Assembly: GCA_036502625.1 (NCBI GenBank)
Contig: DASXYG010000140.1
Location: 62,001 to 126,000 of the forward strand
Reading direction: 5' to 3'
Length of the DNA: 64,000 nt
Source of the DNA: DASXYG01 sp036502625
GTDB lineage: Bacteria; Actinomycetota; Actinomycetes; Streptosporangiales; Streptosporangiaceae
A model generated the notes under the pieces. It saw only the letters and a list, made by a program, of their open reading frames with translations. It was not told the DNA's origin and did no database searches. The position numbers and the translations under genes are program-made. Positions 15,551 to 23,356 of this stretch are shown here, one piece after another. The stretch's first letter is position 1, and each line of letters begins with the position of its first letter.

Positions 15551-15689
15551 TGGATCCCGGATCCAGGCCGACGCTAACAGTGGATCTTGCTGGTGGAAAG
15601 AGGTCCAGGTTGCGCCGGTGTTAACGATTCGGTCAGGGATGCGCCGGATGACGACTGTTGCGTACGGATTGGATCCTGTATATAGATCG
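15551..15689. promoter_or_regulatory. divergent promoter with two GGATCC-type operators
   Basis: The space between the LLM gene (minus) and the enamidase-like gene (plus) holds a perfect 15-bp palindrome TGGATCCCGGATCCA at 15551-15565 and a related site TGGATCCTGTATATAGATC at 15670-15688, with a half site TGGATCTT at 15581. Both match the element before the GntR gene at 5290. The layout lets one regulator control both transcription units. The evidence is sequence recurrence only. Confidence 0.65.
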
Positions 15690-15720
15690 GAGCAGTCATC
15701 CCGATCCGACCGGAGGCGAA

Positions 15721-16896
15721 GTGACAACCACCGTGGTGGCCAACATCGGCACCCTCGTGCTCGGCCCCGCCGACGCCGCGCCGATCGCCGACACCTCCCT
15801 GGTGATCGAGGACGGCCTGGTCGCCGCCATCGGAGGCGACGCCGCCCGCCCCGACCGGGTGATCGACGCGGCCGGGCTGACCGTACTTCCCGGCCTGGTC
15901 GACGGCCACGTCCACCCCACGTTCGGCGAGTGGACGCCCGCGCAGAACTCCATCGGCTGGATCACCAACTACCTGCACGGCGGCACCACCACGATGGTCT
16001 CCGCCGGCGAGCTGCACGTGCCCGGCCTGCCGTTCGACGAGCTCACGCCGTCGCTGGTCACGGCGCTCGCGGTCACGGCGAAGGAGACGACGGGGCGGCT
16101 GCGCCCGTCCGGCATGAAGGCGTCCGTCGGCACCGTGCTGCTGGTGCCCGGCATGAGCGAGGCGCGGTTCGACGAACTGGCCGAGGCCGGCATCGGGCAC
16201 CTGAAGTTCATCTTCTACGACTGGTCGCGGCTCGGCGACGGCGAGGCCCAGCAGTACGTGAAGTGGGCGCACGAGCGCGGCATGGTCGTGAAGATGCACT
16301 CGGGCGGCGTCTCCCGATCCGGTTCGAGTCGCGTCGCCGGCCACGAGGTGGTCACCGCGGTCGCCCCCGACGTCATCGCGCACATCTCCGGCGGCCCCAT
16401 CCCGATGCCCGACGACGAGATCCGCGCCGTCATCGACGACCTGCCCGGCTCCGCCGTCGAGGTGTGCAGCTCGATGAACTACCGCGCCACCATGGTCGCC
16501 ACCGAGCACCTGACCCGTACGGGGGCGCTCGACCGCCTGGTCCTCGGCACCGACACCCCCGGCGGCACGGGCGTGATCCCCCGCGGCATGATGCGCAACA
16601 TCTGCTTCCTGGCCTCGGTCTGCGGCCTGGACCCGGTATCCGCCGTAGCCGCCGCCACGTGCAACACCGCCCGCACCCACAACGTCAACGCGGGCGTCCT
16701 CACCCCCGGCCACCCCGCCGACCTCGTCATCTGCGGCCCCATCCAAGGCTCGACCGCCACCAACGCCCTGGACTCCTTCGCCCTAGGCGACCTCCCCGGA
16801 ATCTCGGTCATCCTCGTAGACGGCGAACCGGCAGTAGCCCCCCGCAGCACCCAAACCCCACCCCCCCGAACCCTCGCCTCCATCCGCACCTTCTAG
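15721..16896 (+). CDS. enamidase-like metal-dependent amidohydrolase
   Basis: A 391-residue amidohydrolase. Metal ligands expected for a binuclear site are present: His63-x-His65 (GHVHPTFGEW), a candidate bridging Lys162 (HLKFIFYDW), His193 (VKMHSGG), His221 (IAHISGG) and Asp278 (GTDTPGGTG). The segment TFGEWTPAQ...YLHGGTTTMVSAGELHVPG closely resembles enamidase, which opens a cyclic enamide ring after reduction of 6-hydroxynicotinate. The GTG at 15721 follows GGAGG. It is divergent from, and probably co-regulated with, the hydroxylase operon. The general class is firm; the enamidase role is a family-based inference. Confidence 0.8.
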   Translation: MTTTVVANIGTLVLGPADAAPIADTSLVIEDGLVAAIGGDAARPDRVIDAAGLTVLPGLVDGHVHPTFGEWTPAQNSIGWITNYLHGGTTTMVSAGELHVPGLPFDELTPSLVTALAVTAKETTGRLRPSGMKASVGTVLLVPGMSEARFDELAEAGIGHLKFIFYDWSRLGDGEAQQYVKWAHERGMVVKMHSGGVSRSGSSRVAGHEVVTAVAPDVIAHISGGPIPMPDDEIRAVIDDLPGSAVEVCSSMNYRATMVATEHLTRTGALDRLVLGTDTPGGTGVIPRGMMRNICFLASVCGLDPVSAVAAATCNTARTHNVNAGVLTPGHPADLVICGPIQGSTATNALDSFALGDLPGISVILVDGEPAVAPRSTQTPPPRTLASIRTF

Positions 16897-17723
16897 CTCC
16901 CCGACCCGGCAACAGACTCCATAGCGCAACCAAGGCCAAAGGCCGCACTCCGCGCGACAGACCTCCCGCGACCTTGGTTCGACGTCCTCAGGGCTGCGCC
17001 GCGAGGCTGCCGCCCTCAGCCGTGCGCCCCCGCAACCCGTCCCGCCCCCGGACCCAAGACCAAGAACAAACGCCACGCCTCACGCGACTGTCGCGCGGCC
17101 TCAGCCCGGCGCCTCCAAACCTGGCGGCGAGGCTCCCGCTCACGGACCAGACCTCCACGGTGACCAGCCGGGAGCCGCAGCCCTGATCCCCGAACCCGTG
17201 CCCGGACTCCACCGCGCGGCCTTGATCCCAGGCTCCGGCGCGGGAATCCACAGCGCAGCCCTAGTCCCGGGCCGGGCCAGAGGACTCCACAGCGCAGCCC
17301 CAAAACCCCGGGCCGGGCCACGGACTCCACGGCGCGGCCTTAGTCCCCGCGGACGGGGCCGGGTCCCCGGGACCGTGCCGGAGTCCCCGGGCCGGGAGCC
17401 CTCCGCGCTGCCTCGATCCAGGACCAGGCGGCGCGCCGCGACGCGACCGTAAGGCCCCGCTCCACAGCACAGCCTCGCCCCCGCTACCAGGCCACGGCAC
17501 CGCCACCTCAACCCAAGCCCCGGACACCGAGTGACCTCAAGCCAGGCCGGGCCGCAGCGCGGCCTCAAGCCGGTGGCCAGCCGTGGCGCGACCTCAAGCC
17601 GGTGCCCGGCCGTGGCACGGCCTCAAGCCGGTGCCCGGCCGTAGCGCGGCCGCAACCCCGTGGCCAAGGCGTGAACCCCATGGCCAAGGCGAAACCGATG
17701 GCCAAGGCGAACCGCCCCGGCGG
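16897..17723. repeat. 827-bp non-coding island of degenerate direct repeats
   Basis: No convincing gene is found. The left part (about 16925-17110) carries, in inverted orientation, the repeat family also seen at 21360-21790: CCAAGGTCGCGG reads on the minus strand at 16978-16967 and the CTGAGGGCGGCAGCCTC element at 17019-17003. The middle (17225-17345) holds copies of a roughly 40-bp unit with TCCACAGCGCAGCC. The right part has four 28-29-bp units starting CCTCAAGCC at 17535, 17563, 17592 and 17621, then short TGGCCAAGGCG units to about 17710. Long open frames here are artefacts of stop-poor GC-rich repeats. Confidence 0.75.
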
Positions 17724-18233
17724 TCACCCCGGGAGCGGATGGTCTCCCAAGGCCAGGAGCACCTTGCGGAGCGTGTCGGACAGGTGGCGGAGGTCGGTGT
17801 CCGGCACGGCCGTGAACAGCTCCCCGTACGCGCGCGTCGTAGCGGCGGCTACCGCGTCCGCCTTGGCGCGGCCCTCCGGGGTCAGGCGGACCCAGGAGCT
17901 GCGGCCGTCGTCCGGGTGGGACTCGCGGGTCACCAGGCCCTTGGCCGCCAGGCGTTGCACGATGTTGGCGGTGCCGCCCGTGGTGAGCATCGACTCTTGG
18001 GCAAGCCTGCCGGGCGTGAGGCGGTACGGCTTGCCCGCGCGGCGGAGGGTCGCCAGGACGTCGAACTCCGCGTACGTAATGCCGCTGCCGGTCAGCGCCT
18101 CGCGGGTGGCGGCGTCGACGCGCGCCGTGAGCCGCGCCGTGCGCTTGACCACCTCGAGCGGCAGCGTGGCCATCTCCGGCTGCTCGGCCCGCCACGCGGC
18201 CACCATCGCGTCAACCCGGTCCACAGCCACCAT
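17724..18233 (-). CDS. MarR-family transcriptional regulator
   Basis: A 169-residue MarR regulator with a central winged helix: GITYAEFDVLATLRRAG, then LAQESMLTTGGTANIVQRL as recognition helix and the wing with DPR-like motif SHPDDGRSSWVRLTPEGR. It is divergent from the amidohydrolase at 18446, with an excellent palindrome between them. MarR proteins usually repress divergent genes and release on binding small aromatics. The start is the ATG at 18233. Confidence 0.88.
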   Translation of the reverse strand: MVAVDRVDAMVAAWRAEQPEMATLPLEVVKRTARLTARVDAATREALTGSGITYAEFDVLATLRRAGKPYRLTPGRLAQESMLTTGGTANIVQRLAAKGLVTRESHPDDGRSSWVRLTPEGRAKADAVAAATTRAYGELFTAVPDTDLRHLSDTLRKVLLALGDHPLPG

Positions 18234-18250
18234 CCACGTCCCCTCGGCCC

Positions 18251-18370
18251 ACGGCCACCGTCACGCCAACCTCGCCGCACGGCCACCGTCACGCCACCTC
18301 GGCCCACGGCCACCGTCGCGCCCATCGCCGCACGGCCACCGTCGCGCCCCCTCGCCTTACGGCCACCGGC
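18251..18370. repeat. imperfect 26-29-bp tandem repeats upstream of MarR gene
   Basis: About four to five copies of a unit starting CACGGCCACCGTC, differing in length by one or two bases, lie between the MarR start and the operator. They would be transcribed in, or lie just before, the MarR leader. No function is evident; they resemble the repeat-rich islands at 16897-17723 in style. Confidence 0.7.
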
Positions 18371-18411
18371 GCACCCCTCCATCCACGGCTTGAGGATAGA
18401 CGTTCGTTTCG

Positions 18412-18431
18412 ATAGCTTTTAAGAAAGCTAT
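18412..18431. promoter_or_regulatory. putative MarR operator
   Basis: A perfect inverted repeat ATAGCTTT-TAAG-AAAGCTAT occupies 18412-18431, 14 bases before the amidohydrolase ATG. The AT-rich palindrome stands out in this GC-rich DNA and has the size of MarR-dimer sites. It overlaps the expected promoter of the amidohydrolase, fitting repression. Confidence 0.7.
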
Positions 18432-18445
18432 TGAGAAAGGCTTCC

Positions 18446-19591
18446 ATGCGGACCCTCATCAGGAACGCCTGCGTCATCGACACCGAGCCGCACCCGTACG
18501 CGCGCCACGGCATCGACGTGCTCATCGACGGCGCCACGATCACCCAGGTCGCCCCCGGGCTACCCGCCGACGGCGCCCACATCATCGACGCCACCGGCAG
18601 GATCGTGCTGCCCGGGCTCGTCGACACCCACCGGCACACCTGGCAGGCCGCCATCCGCGGCACCGCGTACGACACCACCTTCCCGGCGTACCTCGACCGC
18701 GTCGTCCACGGACTCGCCCCGGAGCTCACCGCCGACGACATGTACGCGGGCAACCTGGCCGGCGCCCGCGAATGCCTCGCCGGCGGGGTCACCACGCTGC
18801 TCGACTGGTCGCACAACCAGCGCACCCCCGCGCACACCGACGCGGCCGTCCAGGCGCTGCGCGACTCCGGGATACGCGCCGTCTTCGGCTACGCCCACCC
18901 CGCGCCGGACCGGCCGCGACCCGATGAGCTGCGGCGGGCCCACGCGATGTGCGGCGGGCTCGTCCGTACGGTGCTCGCTGCCTGGGGGCCGGGGTTCACG
19001 GACATGGCGGCCACGACCGCCGACTGGCGGCTCGCGCGGGAGCTCGGCATCCGCATCAGCGTGCACGTCAACGGGGCGGGGCCGGTCGCCCGGCTGGCCG
19101 GGGCGGGGCTGCTCGGCGCCGACACCACGTACGTCCACGGCAACGGCGTCACCGACGACGAGCTGCGGCTGATCGCGGACACCGGTGGCACCGCGTCCAT
19201 CACCCCGCTCACGGAGAGCGTCCTCGGCATGGGCGCGCCCGAGATCGCCCGGCTGCGCGCGTACGGCGTGCCCACGGGCATCGGCGCCGACGCGGTGACC
19301 ACGGTGACCGGCGACCTGTTCGCCCACATGCGCTCGGTGCTGGCCTTCGGCCGCGCAGCGGACCCCACGCTGACCTCGGCGGACGTCCTCCGCATGGCCA
19401 CCTTGGACGGCGCCGCCACCCTCGGCATGGCCGACCGCATCGGCTCCCTCCGCCCCGGCAAACAGGCCGACCTGGCCCTCCTCCGTCCCCACCCCGGCCT
19501 GGCCGCGGCGGCGGACCCGGTCGCCGCGGTGGTCGCCACCGCCACCGCGGCGGACGTCGAGTCCGTCCTGGTCGCCGGGGTCGTGGGCTAG
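18446..19591 (+). CDS. amidohydrolase, TRZ/ATZ (chlorohydrolase/cytosine deaminase-like) type
   Basis: A 381-residue amidohydrolase of the mononuclear deaminase/chlorohydrolase group. GLVDTHRHTWQAAIRGTAYD gives the His62-x-His64 metal pair; HVNGAGPVARL and VHGNGVTDDELRL supply later histidines, and GIGADAVTTVTGDLF the metal Asp. The C-terminus GSLRPGKQADLALL is standard. The ATG at 18446 follows GAGAAAGG; the upstream TTG lies inside the operator. It is controlled, by position, by the divergent MarR gene. The substrate is unknown; deamination or hydrolytic ring substitution of an N-heterocycle would suit the neighbourhood. Confidence 0.85.
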   Translation: MRTLIRNACVIDTEPHPYARHGIDVLIDGATITQVAPGLPADGAHIIDATGRIVLPGLVDTHRHTWQAAIRGTAYDTTFPAYLDRVVHGLAPELTADDMYAGNLAGARECLAGGVTTLLDWSHNQRTPAHTDAAVQALRDSGIRAVFGYAHPAPDRPRPDELRRAHAMCGGLVRTVLAAWGPGFTDMAATTADWRLARELGIRISVHVNGAGPVARLAGAGLLGADTTYVHGNGVTDDELRLIADTGGTASITPLTESVLGMGAPEIARLRAYGVPTGIGADAVTTVTGDLFAHMRSVLAFGRAADPTLTSADVLRMATLDGAATLGMADRIGSLRPGKQADLALLRPHPGLAAAADPVAAVVATATAADVESVLVAGVVG

Positions 19592-19613
19592 CCGCGGCCG
19601 GACCCGCGAGGGA

Positions 19614-20420
19614 TCACAGCTCCTTGAGGAAGCCCGAGTCGATGACGAAATCGGCGCCGGTCGTGCTCGCCGAACGCGGGGACGCCAGCAGCGCGACCGC
19701 GTCCGCGACCTCCTGCGGGTCGGCGAGCCGGCCCGTGGTGAGGTTCATCATCTCCGGCGCCAGCTTGTCCAGGACGGCGACGCGGTCGCTGCCGAACTGC
19801 GCGGCGATCACGTCGGCGGCTCCGCCCTCCTCGGTCCACCAGGCGGTGCGCACCGGGCCCGGCGAGACGGTGTTCACCCGTACGCCCTGTGGCGCGTACT
19901 CCTCCGACAGCGACTTGGTCAGGTTGCTCACCGCCGCCTTGGCCGCGTTGTAGTCCACGTTCATGGGCGTGGGGTGGCGCCCGTTGACCGAGGACACGGT
20001 GACGATCGACCCGCCGCCGCGGCGCAGCATCTCCGGCACGGCGGCCCGCACCGTACGGACGACCGCCAGCACGTTGAACTCGAGCATCGCCCGCCAGTCG
20101 TCATCGTCGGCGGCGAGGAACCCGAACCGCGGCAGCACCGCGCCCGGCGGCGGCCCGCCGGCGTTGTTGACCAGGATGTCGACCCCGCCGAACTCCTCCA
20201 CGGCGCGCGCCACGACCCGTCCCGGCGCCTCGGGGTCCATCAGGTCCACCGGCATGTGCACCAGCCCGGGTCCGGCCAGCGCCGCCAGCTCGGCCCCGCG
20301 CGTACGCGACGCCGCCACGACCCGGGCCCCTTCCTCGAGCAGGGTCCGCGCAACCGCCAGGCCGATCCCCTTGGACGCCCCGGTGACGACCGCCACCCGT
20401 CCGGAAAGCCGAAGATCCAC
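19614..20420 (-). CDS. short-chain dehydrogenase/reductase
   Basis: A 268-residue classical SDR. TGASKGIG at 13-20 binds the cofactor; NNAG at 85-88, the SS pair near 143-144 and Tyr157-x3-Lys161 complete the catalytic set. The GTG at 20420 follows GAGAGG. The C-terminus DFVIDSGFLKEL suggests a complete protein. It converges on the amidohydrolase. Substrate unknown. Confidence 0.88.
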   Translation of the reverse strand: MDLRLSGRVAVVTGASKGIGLAVARTLLEEGARVVAASRTRGAELAALAGPGLVHMPVDLMDPEAPGRVVARAVEEFGGVDILVNNAGGPPPGAVLPRFGFLAADDDDWRAMLEFNVLAVVRTVRAAVPEMLRRGGGSIVTVSSVNGRHPTPMNVDYNAAKAAVSNLTKSLSEEYAPQGVRVNTVSPGPVRTAWWTEEGGAADVIAAQFGSDRVAVLDKLAPEMMNLTTGRLADPQEVADAVALLASPRSASTTGADFVIDSGFLKEL

Positions 20421-20581
20421 GTCATACCTCTCACCAGGCCCCGGAGCCCACGGCACCGGAGCGCGAAACGCGCTGACACCGACCCGAACCCCGCGGCCCG
20501 CCGGACGGTTGCACCCGGCACGGACGCGAACCGCCCGTACCGCGTTTACCCCGTCACCTGGCACCTTCCGGACACTTCTGA

Positions 20582-20614
20582 CCGGCGGTCATCACTATCC
20601 GTAGTGATCGCCGG
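20582..20614. promoter_or_regulatory. inverted repeat upstream of secreted lamin-tail protein
   Basis: CCGGCG-GTC-ATCACTA, loop TCCG, TAGTGAT-CGCCGG forms a 13-bp stem with a 3-base bulge. It lies in the 250-bp divergent space between the SDR gene and the secreted protein gene. It could be an operator for an unlinked regulator or a structured leader; there is no U-run, so a terminator is less likely. Confidence 0.45.
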
Positions 20615-20670
20615 GGTGCTTGTATGAGCCCTCCACGGCCCCCGTGCCGTACGGATCGAAGGAGAACGAG

Positions 20671-21123
20671 ATGATCGGCAGAGCACTTGTGGCCCTCGTG
20701 TGCGCGGCGGCGTTAGCCGGCGGCACCGCCCTCCCCGCCCAGGCCGCGGCGAAGCCCGCCAAGGTCCGCATCTACAAGGTCTATTACGACTCCCCCGGCA
20801 CGGACCGCGGCAGCAACCACAGCCTCAACGCCGAGTGGGTCGCGCTGAAGAACTACGGCGGCCGCTCCGCGAACCTCTACCAGTACTCCGTCCGCGACCG
20901 CAGCAACCACATCTACCGCTTCCCCCACGTCTGGCTGAAGCCCGGCCACCGCATCTACGTCCACACCGGCAGCGGCACCAACAACGCCACCCACGTCTAC
21001 CAACACCGCGGCTGGTACGTCTGGAACAACACCAGCGACGGCGTAACGCTCCGCACCCGCTACGGCACCAAGACCGACACGTGTTCTTGGAGCCACCGCG
21101 GCCGGGGGTACCGGTACTGCTGA
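20671..21123 (+). CDS. secreted lamin-tail-domain protein
   Basis: A 150-residue exported protein. The signal peptide (1 to about 25) ends ALPAQA before AKPAK. The mature domain, with IYKVYYDSPGTDRGSNHSLNAEWVALKNYG and later LKPGHRIYVHTGSGTN and WNNTSDGVTLR, matches the bacterial lamin-tail (LTD) immunoglobulin-like fold found in many small actinobacterial secreted proteins. Two C-terminal cysteines (TCSWS, YRYC) may pair. The ATG at 20671 follows GGAGAACGAG. Role unknown, probably extracellular binding or structure. Confidence 0.85.
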   Translation: MIGRALVALVCAAALAGGTALPAQAAAKPAKVRIYKVYYDSPGTDRGSNHSLNAEWVALKNYGGRSANLYQYSVRDRSNHIYRFPHVWLKPGHRIYVHTGSGTNNATHVYQHRGWYVWNNTSDGVTLRTRYGTKTDTCSWSHRGRGYRYC

Positions 21124-21918
21124 GCCGGGGGGCTCCTGGCCGGGGCCGGGCTGAGGTCGCGCGAAGCTCCTGACCCGCCCCTGGGGAGACCGCTGGGGCT
21201 GTGGTCCGGGTCTGGGGATCAAGGCTGCGCTGCCACGCGCTGCTGCCGAGCCCCCGGGGGGAAGCGACGCGGGGGGGCGCGCGGAAACCCCTCCCTGAGC
21301 CTCACGCACGGGATTCTGTTCAGGAGGTGCCGGGCTGAGGTCACGTGGGGTGCGGTCTACGTGTCCGGGCTCAGCCGGGCCTTGCGCCGGAGGCCGAGGT
21401 GACGCGGGACTGAGGGCGGCAGCCCCCCGGCCCAACCCCGAAAACGCCGAACCAAGGTCGCGGGGAGGCAGTCGCGCGGAGCGCGGCCTTTGTTCGGGGC
21501 TGGGCCCAGGAGCCACCCCGGACCAGGACCGAGGTTGCGGTGGGGCACGGCCAAGGGCGTAGCCCCGCGGCCCAACCCTGAGAACCCCGGGCCAAGGTCG
21601 CGGGGGGTCTGTCGCGCGCAGCGCGGCCTTTGTCTCGGGCCCAGCCCCGCGCCCGAGACCGAGGTGACGCGGGACTGAGGGCGGCAGCCCCGCGGCCCAA
21701 CCCCGAAAACGCCGCGCCAAGGTCGCGGGAAAGCAGTCGCGCGCAGCGCGGCCTTTGTCTCAGGCCCAGCCCCGCGCCCGGTCCTGTGCCGGGGATGAGG
21801 TGGCGCGGGAGGGCGCCGCACGGGAGGGCGCCGCGGGAGGGTGGCGCGGGAGGGTGGCGCGGGAGGGTGGCGCGGGAGGGGTTGACCTTGAGTTGGGTTG
21901 AGGTTTTAGCGTGGAGGC
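21124..21918. repeat. 795-bp non-coding island with about 130-bp tandem repeats
   Basis: No gene is supported. Three copies of a unit of about 125-140 bp run from about 21390 to 21790: starts GAGGTGACGCGGG or similar at 21396, 21531 and 21661; cores CCAAGGTCGCGG at 21452, 21592 and 21717, each followed by CAGTCGCGCG or CTGTCGCGCG and GCGCGGCCTTTG. Inverted copies lie at 16925-17110. The end (21795-21880) has short GGGAGGGTGGCGC runs. Probably a dispersed non-coding repeat or a miniature element. Confidence 0.75.
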
Positions 21919-22338
21919 ATGATCTTTCGTGAGGTTGAGCGGGCTTATCTGAGTGGGCAGATGTTGGGGCGGTTGGCGACCGTGGGGGAGCATGGGGCGC
22001 CGCAGGTTCGGCCGCTGGGGTTTCGGGTGAATGCGGATGACACGATCGATATCGGGGGGCCGGCGATCACCCGTACGCAGCGCTACCGGAACGTGCAGGG
22101 CAACCCGCATGTGGCGTTCGTTGTCGATGACATGACGCCGGACACGCCGGACGCGGTCAAGCCGGGGATGGGGCGCGGGGTGGAGATCCGCGGCGAGGCG
22201 GAGACCGTGCGCGCGGACGTGCCGCCGGTGAACCCGGAGTGGTTCGCCCACGACGTCATCCGCATCCACCCCACTCGGGTCCTGAGCTGGCACATCGACC
22301 CGGCGAACCCGGACGGGGAGTCCCGCGACGTACGGTGA
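21919..22338 (+). CDS. PPOX-class F420-dependent family protein
   Basis: A 139-residue split-barrel protein of the pyridoxamine-phosphate-oxidase-like/F420 superfamily. MLGRLATVGEHGAPQVRPLGFRVN, AITRTQRYRNVQGNPHVAFVVDD and VEIRGEAETV are the usual strands. This subfamily usually ends near a conserved SWHID-like motif, seen here as VLSWHIDP. The start is the ATG at 21919. It stands alone, with a strong hairpin just downstream. Substrate unknown. Confidence 0.85.
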   Translation: MIFREVERAYLSGQMLGRLATVGEHGAPQVRPLGFRVNADDTIDIGGPAITRTQRYRNVQGNPHVAFVVDDMTPDTPDAVKPGMGRGVEIRGEAETVRADVPPVNPEWFAHDVIRIHPTRVLSWHIDPANPDGESRDVR

Positions 22339-22351
22339 TCCGCCCTGGACC

Positions 22352-22387
22352 GCGCAGGGGCGGATCACTGGTCCCCCGCCCCTGCGC
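22352..22387 (+). terminator. strong hairpin after the PPOX gene
   Basis: GCGCAGGGGCGG (22352-22363) and CCGCCCCTGCGC (22376-22387) form a perfect 12-bp GC stem with a 12-base loop, 13 bases after the stop codon. There is no U tract, which is common for actinobacterial terminators. Confidence 0.75.
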
Positions 22388-22489
22388 ACCGCCACATAAG
22401 GAACGCAGAGCAACGGAATCGACACGGTCGGTCCATAAAGTGTCCGGAAGGCCTACACCGCACCGGAATCGAGGCGGTAGGTTGCTCCC

Positions 22490-23356
22490 GTGACGAGTGA
22501 CTCGGGCAGCTTCCGGCCGGTCGACCCCGCCGAGATGGGCATCCGCGAACGGCGTGTCGAGATCGACACCACCACCCCCCATCCGGCGCGCGTGTACGAC
22601 TGGCTCCTCGGCGGCAAGGACAACTTCGGCCCCGACCGCGAGGTCGGCGAACGCCTCCTCACCGCCGTACCGGACATCCGCGATCTCGTACGCCGCAACC
22701 GCGAGTTCATCAACCGCGCCGTCAGGTACCTCGTCGAGGACGAGGGCATCGAGCAGATCATCGACGTCGGCACGGGCATCCCCACGTCACCGGCGGTGCA
22801 CGAGATCGCCAGGTCGATCAACCCCGAGGCCAGGGTCGCGTACGTCGACAACGACCCCATCGTGCTCGCGCACGACACCGCGCTGCTGTCCCGCGAGGAG
22901 GGCGTCGTGACCTTCCTCGGCGACCTGACCGACCCGTCGTCGGTGCTCGACCAGCCGGAAGTGCACGAGCTGATCGACTTCACCCGGCCCGTGGCCATCC
23001 TGTTCGCCGCGGTGTTCCACTTCATCACCGACGAGCAGGACCCCGACGGCATCGTGGCCGCCTACCGCGCCCGCCTCGTACCCGGCTCCGCCCTGGTGAT
23101 CTCCCACCTCACCACGAGCCACCGCGACCGCGAGGCCGTCGCGGAGTTCGTGGGGAACTACCAGACCAGCGCGCCCCTGGTGTTCCGCGCCGACCCCGAC
23201 ATCCGCCGCCTGTTCGACGGCTTCTCCCTCGTCGAGCCCGGCATGGTGCCCCTGCACGAATGGCGCCCCGACTCCCCCGACGCTCCGGTCGACGGCAGCA
23301 CCTGGGCGTCCGCCGCCGTCGGCATCCGCGCCTCCGGCCGCGACGTCAGCGACTGA
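22490..23356 (+). CDS. SAM-dependent methyltransferase, SAV2177/DUF574 type
   Basis: A 288-residue protein. PARVYDWLLGGKDNFGPDREVGERLL, QIIDVGTGIPTSPAVHEIA, VAYVDNDPIVLAHDTALL and PVAILFAAVFHFITDEQDP are hallmarks of this actinomycete-specific methyltransferase-like family, present in many copies per genome and often of unknown function. The GTG at 22490 is used. A second member lies at 31722-32543. The 3' end overlaps the convergent GNAT gene by 11 bases. Confidence 0.88.
   Translation: MTSDSGSFRPVDPAEMGIRERRVEIDTTTPHPARVYDWLLGGKDNFGPDREVGERLLTAVPDIRDLVRRNREFINRAVRYLVEDEGIEQIIDVGTGIPTSPAVHEIARSINPEARVAYVDNDPIVLAHDTALLSREEGVVTFLGDLTDPSSVLDQPEVHELIDFTRPVAILFAAVFHFITDEQDPDGIVAAYRARLVPGSALVISHLTTSHRDREAVAEFVGNYQTSAPLVFRADPDIRRLFDGFSLVEPGMVPLHEWRPDSPDAPVDGSTWASAAVGIRASGRDVSD

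Noticed and set aside
16897..17723. Several Arg/Gly/Pro-rich frames of 60-140 residues on both strands
   Set aside because: Composition and repeats fit non-coding GC-rich DNA; codon-position bias is absent and no family is recognisable.
21124..21918. Frames up to 335 residues in the second repeat island
   Set aside because: They are made of the 130-bp repeat unit read in all frames and run into supported genes on the other strand.
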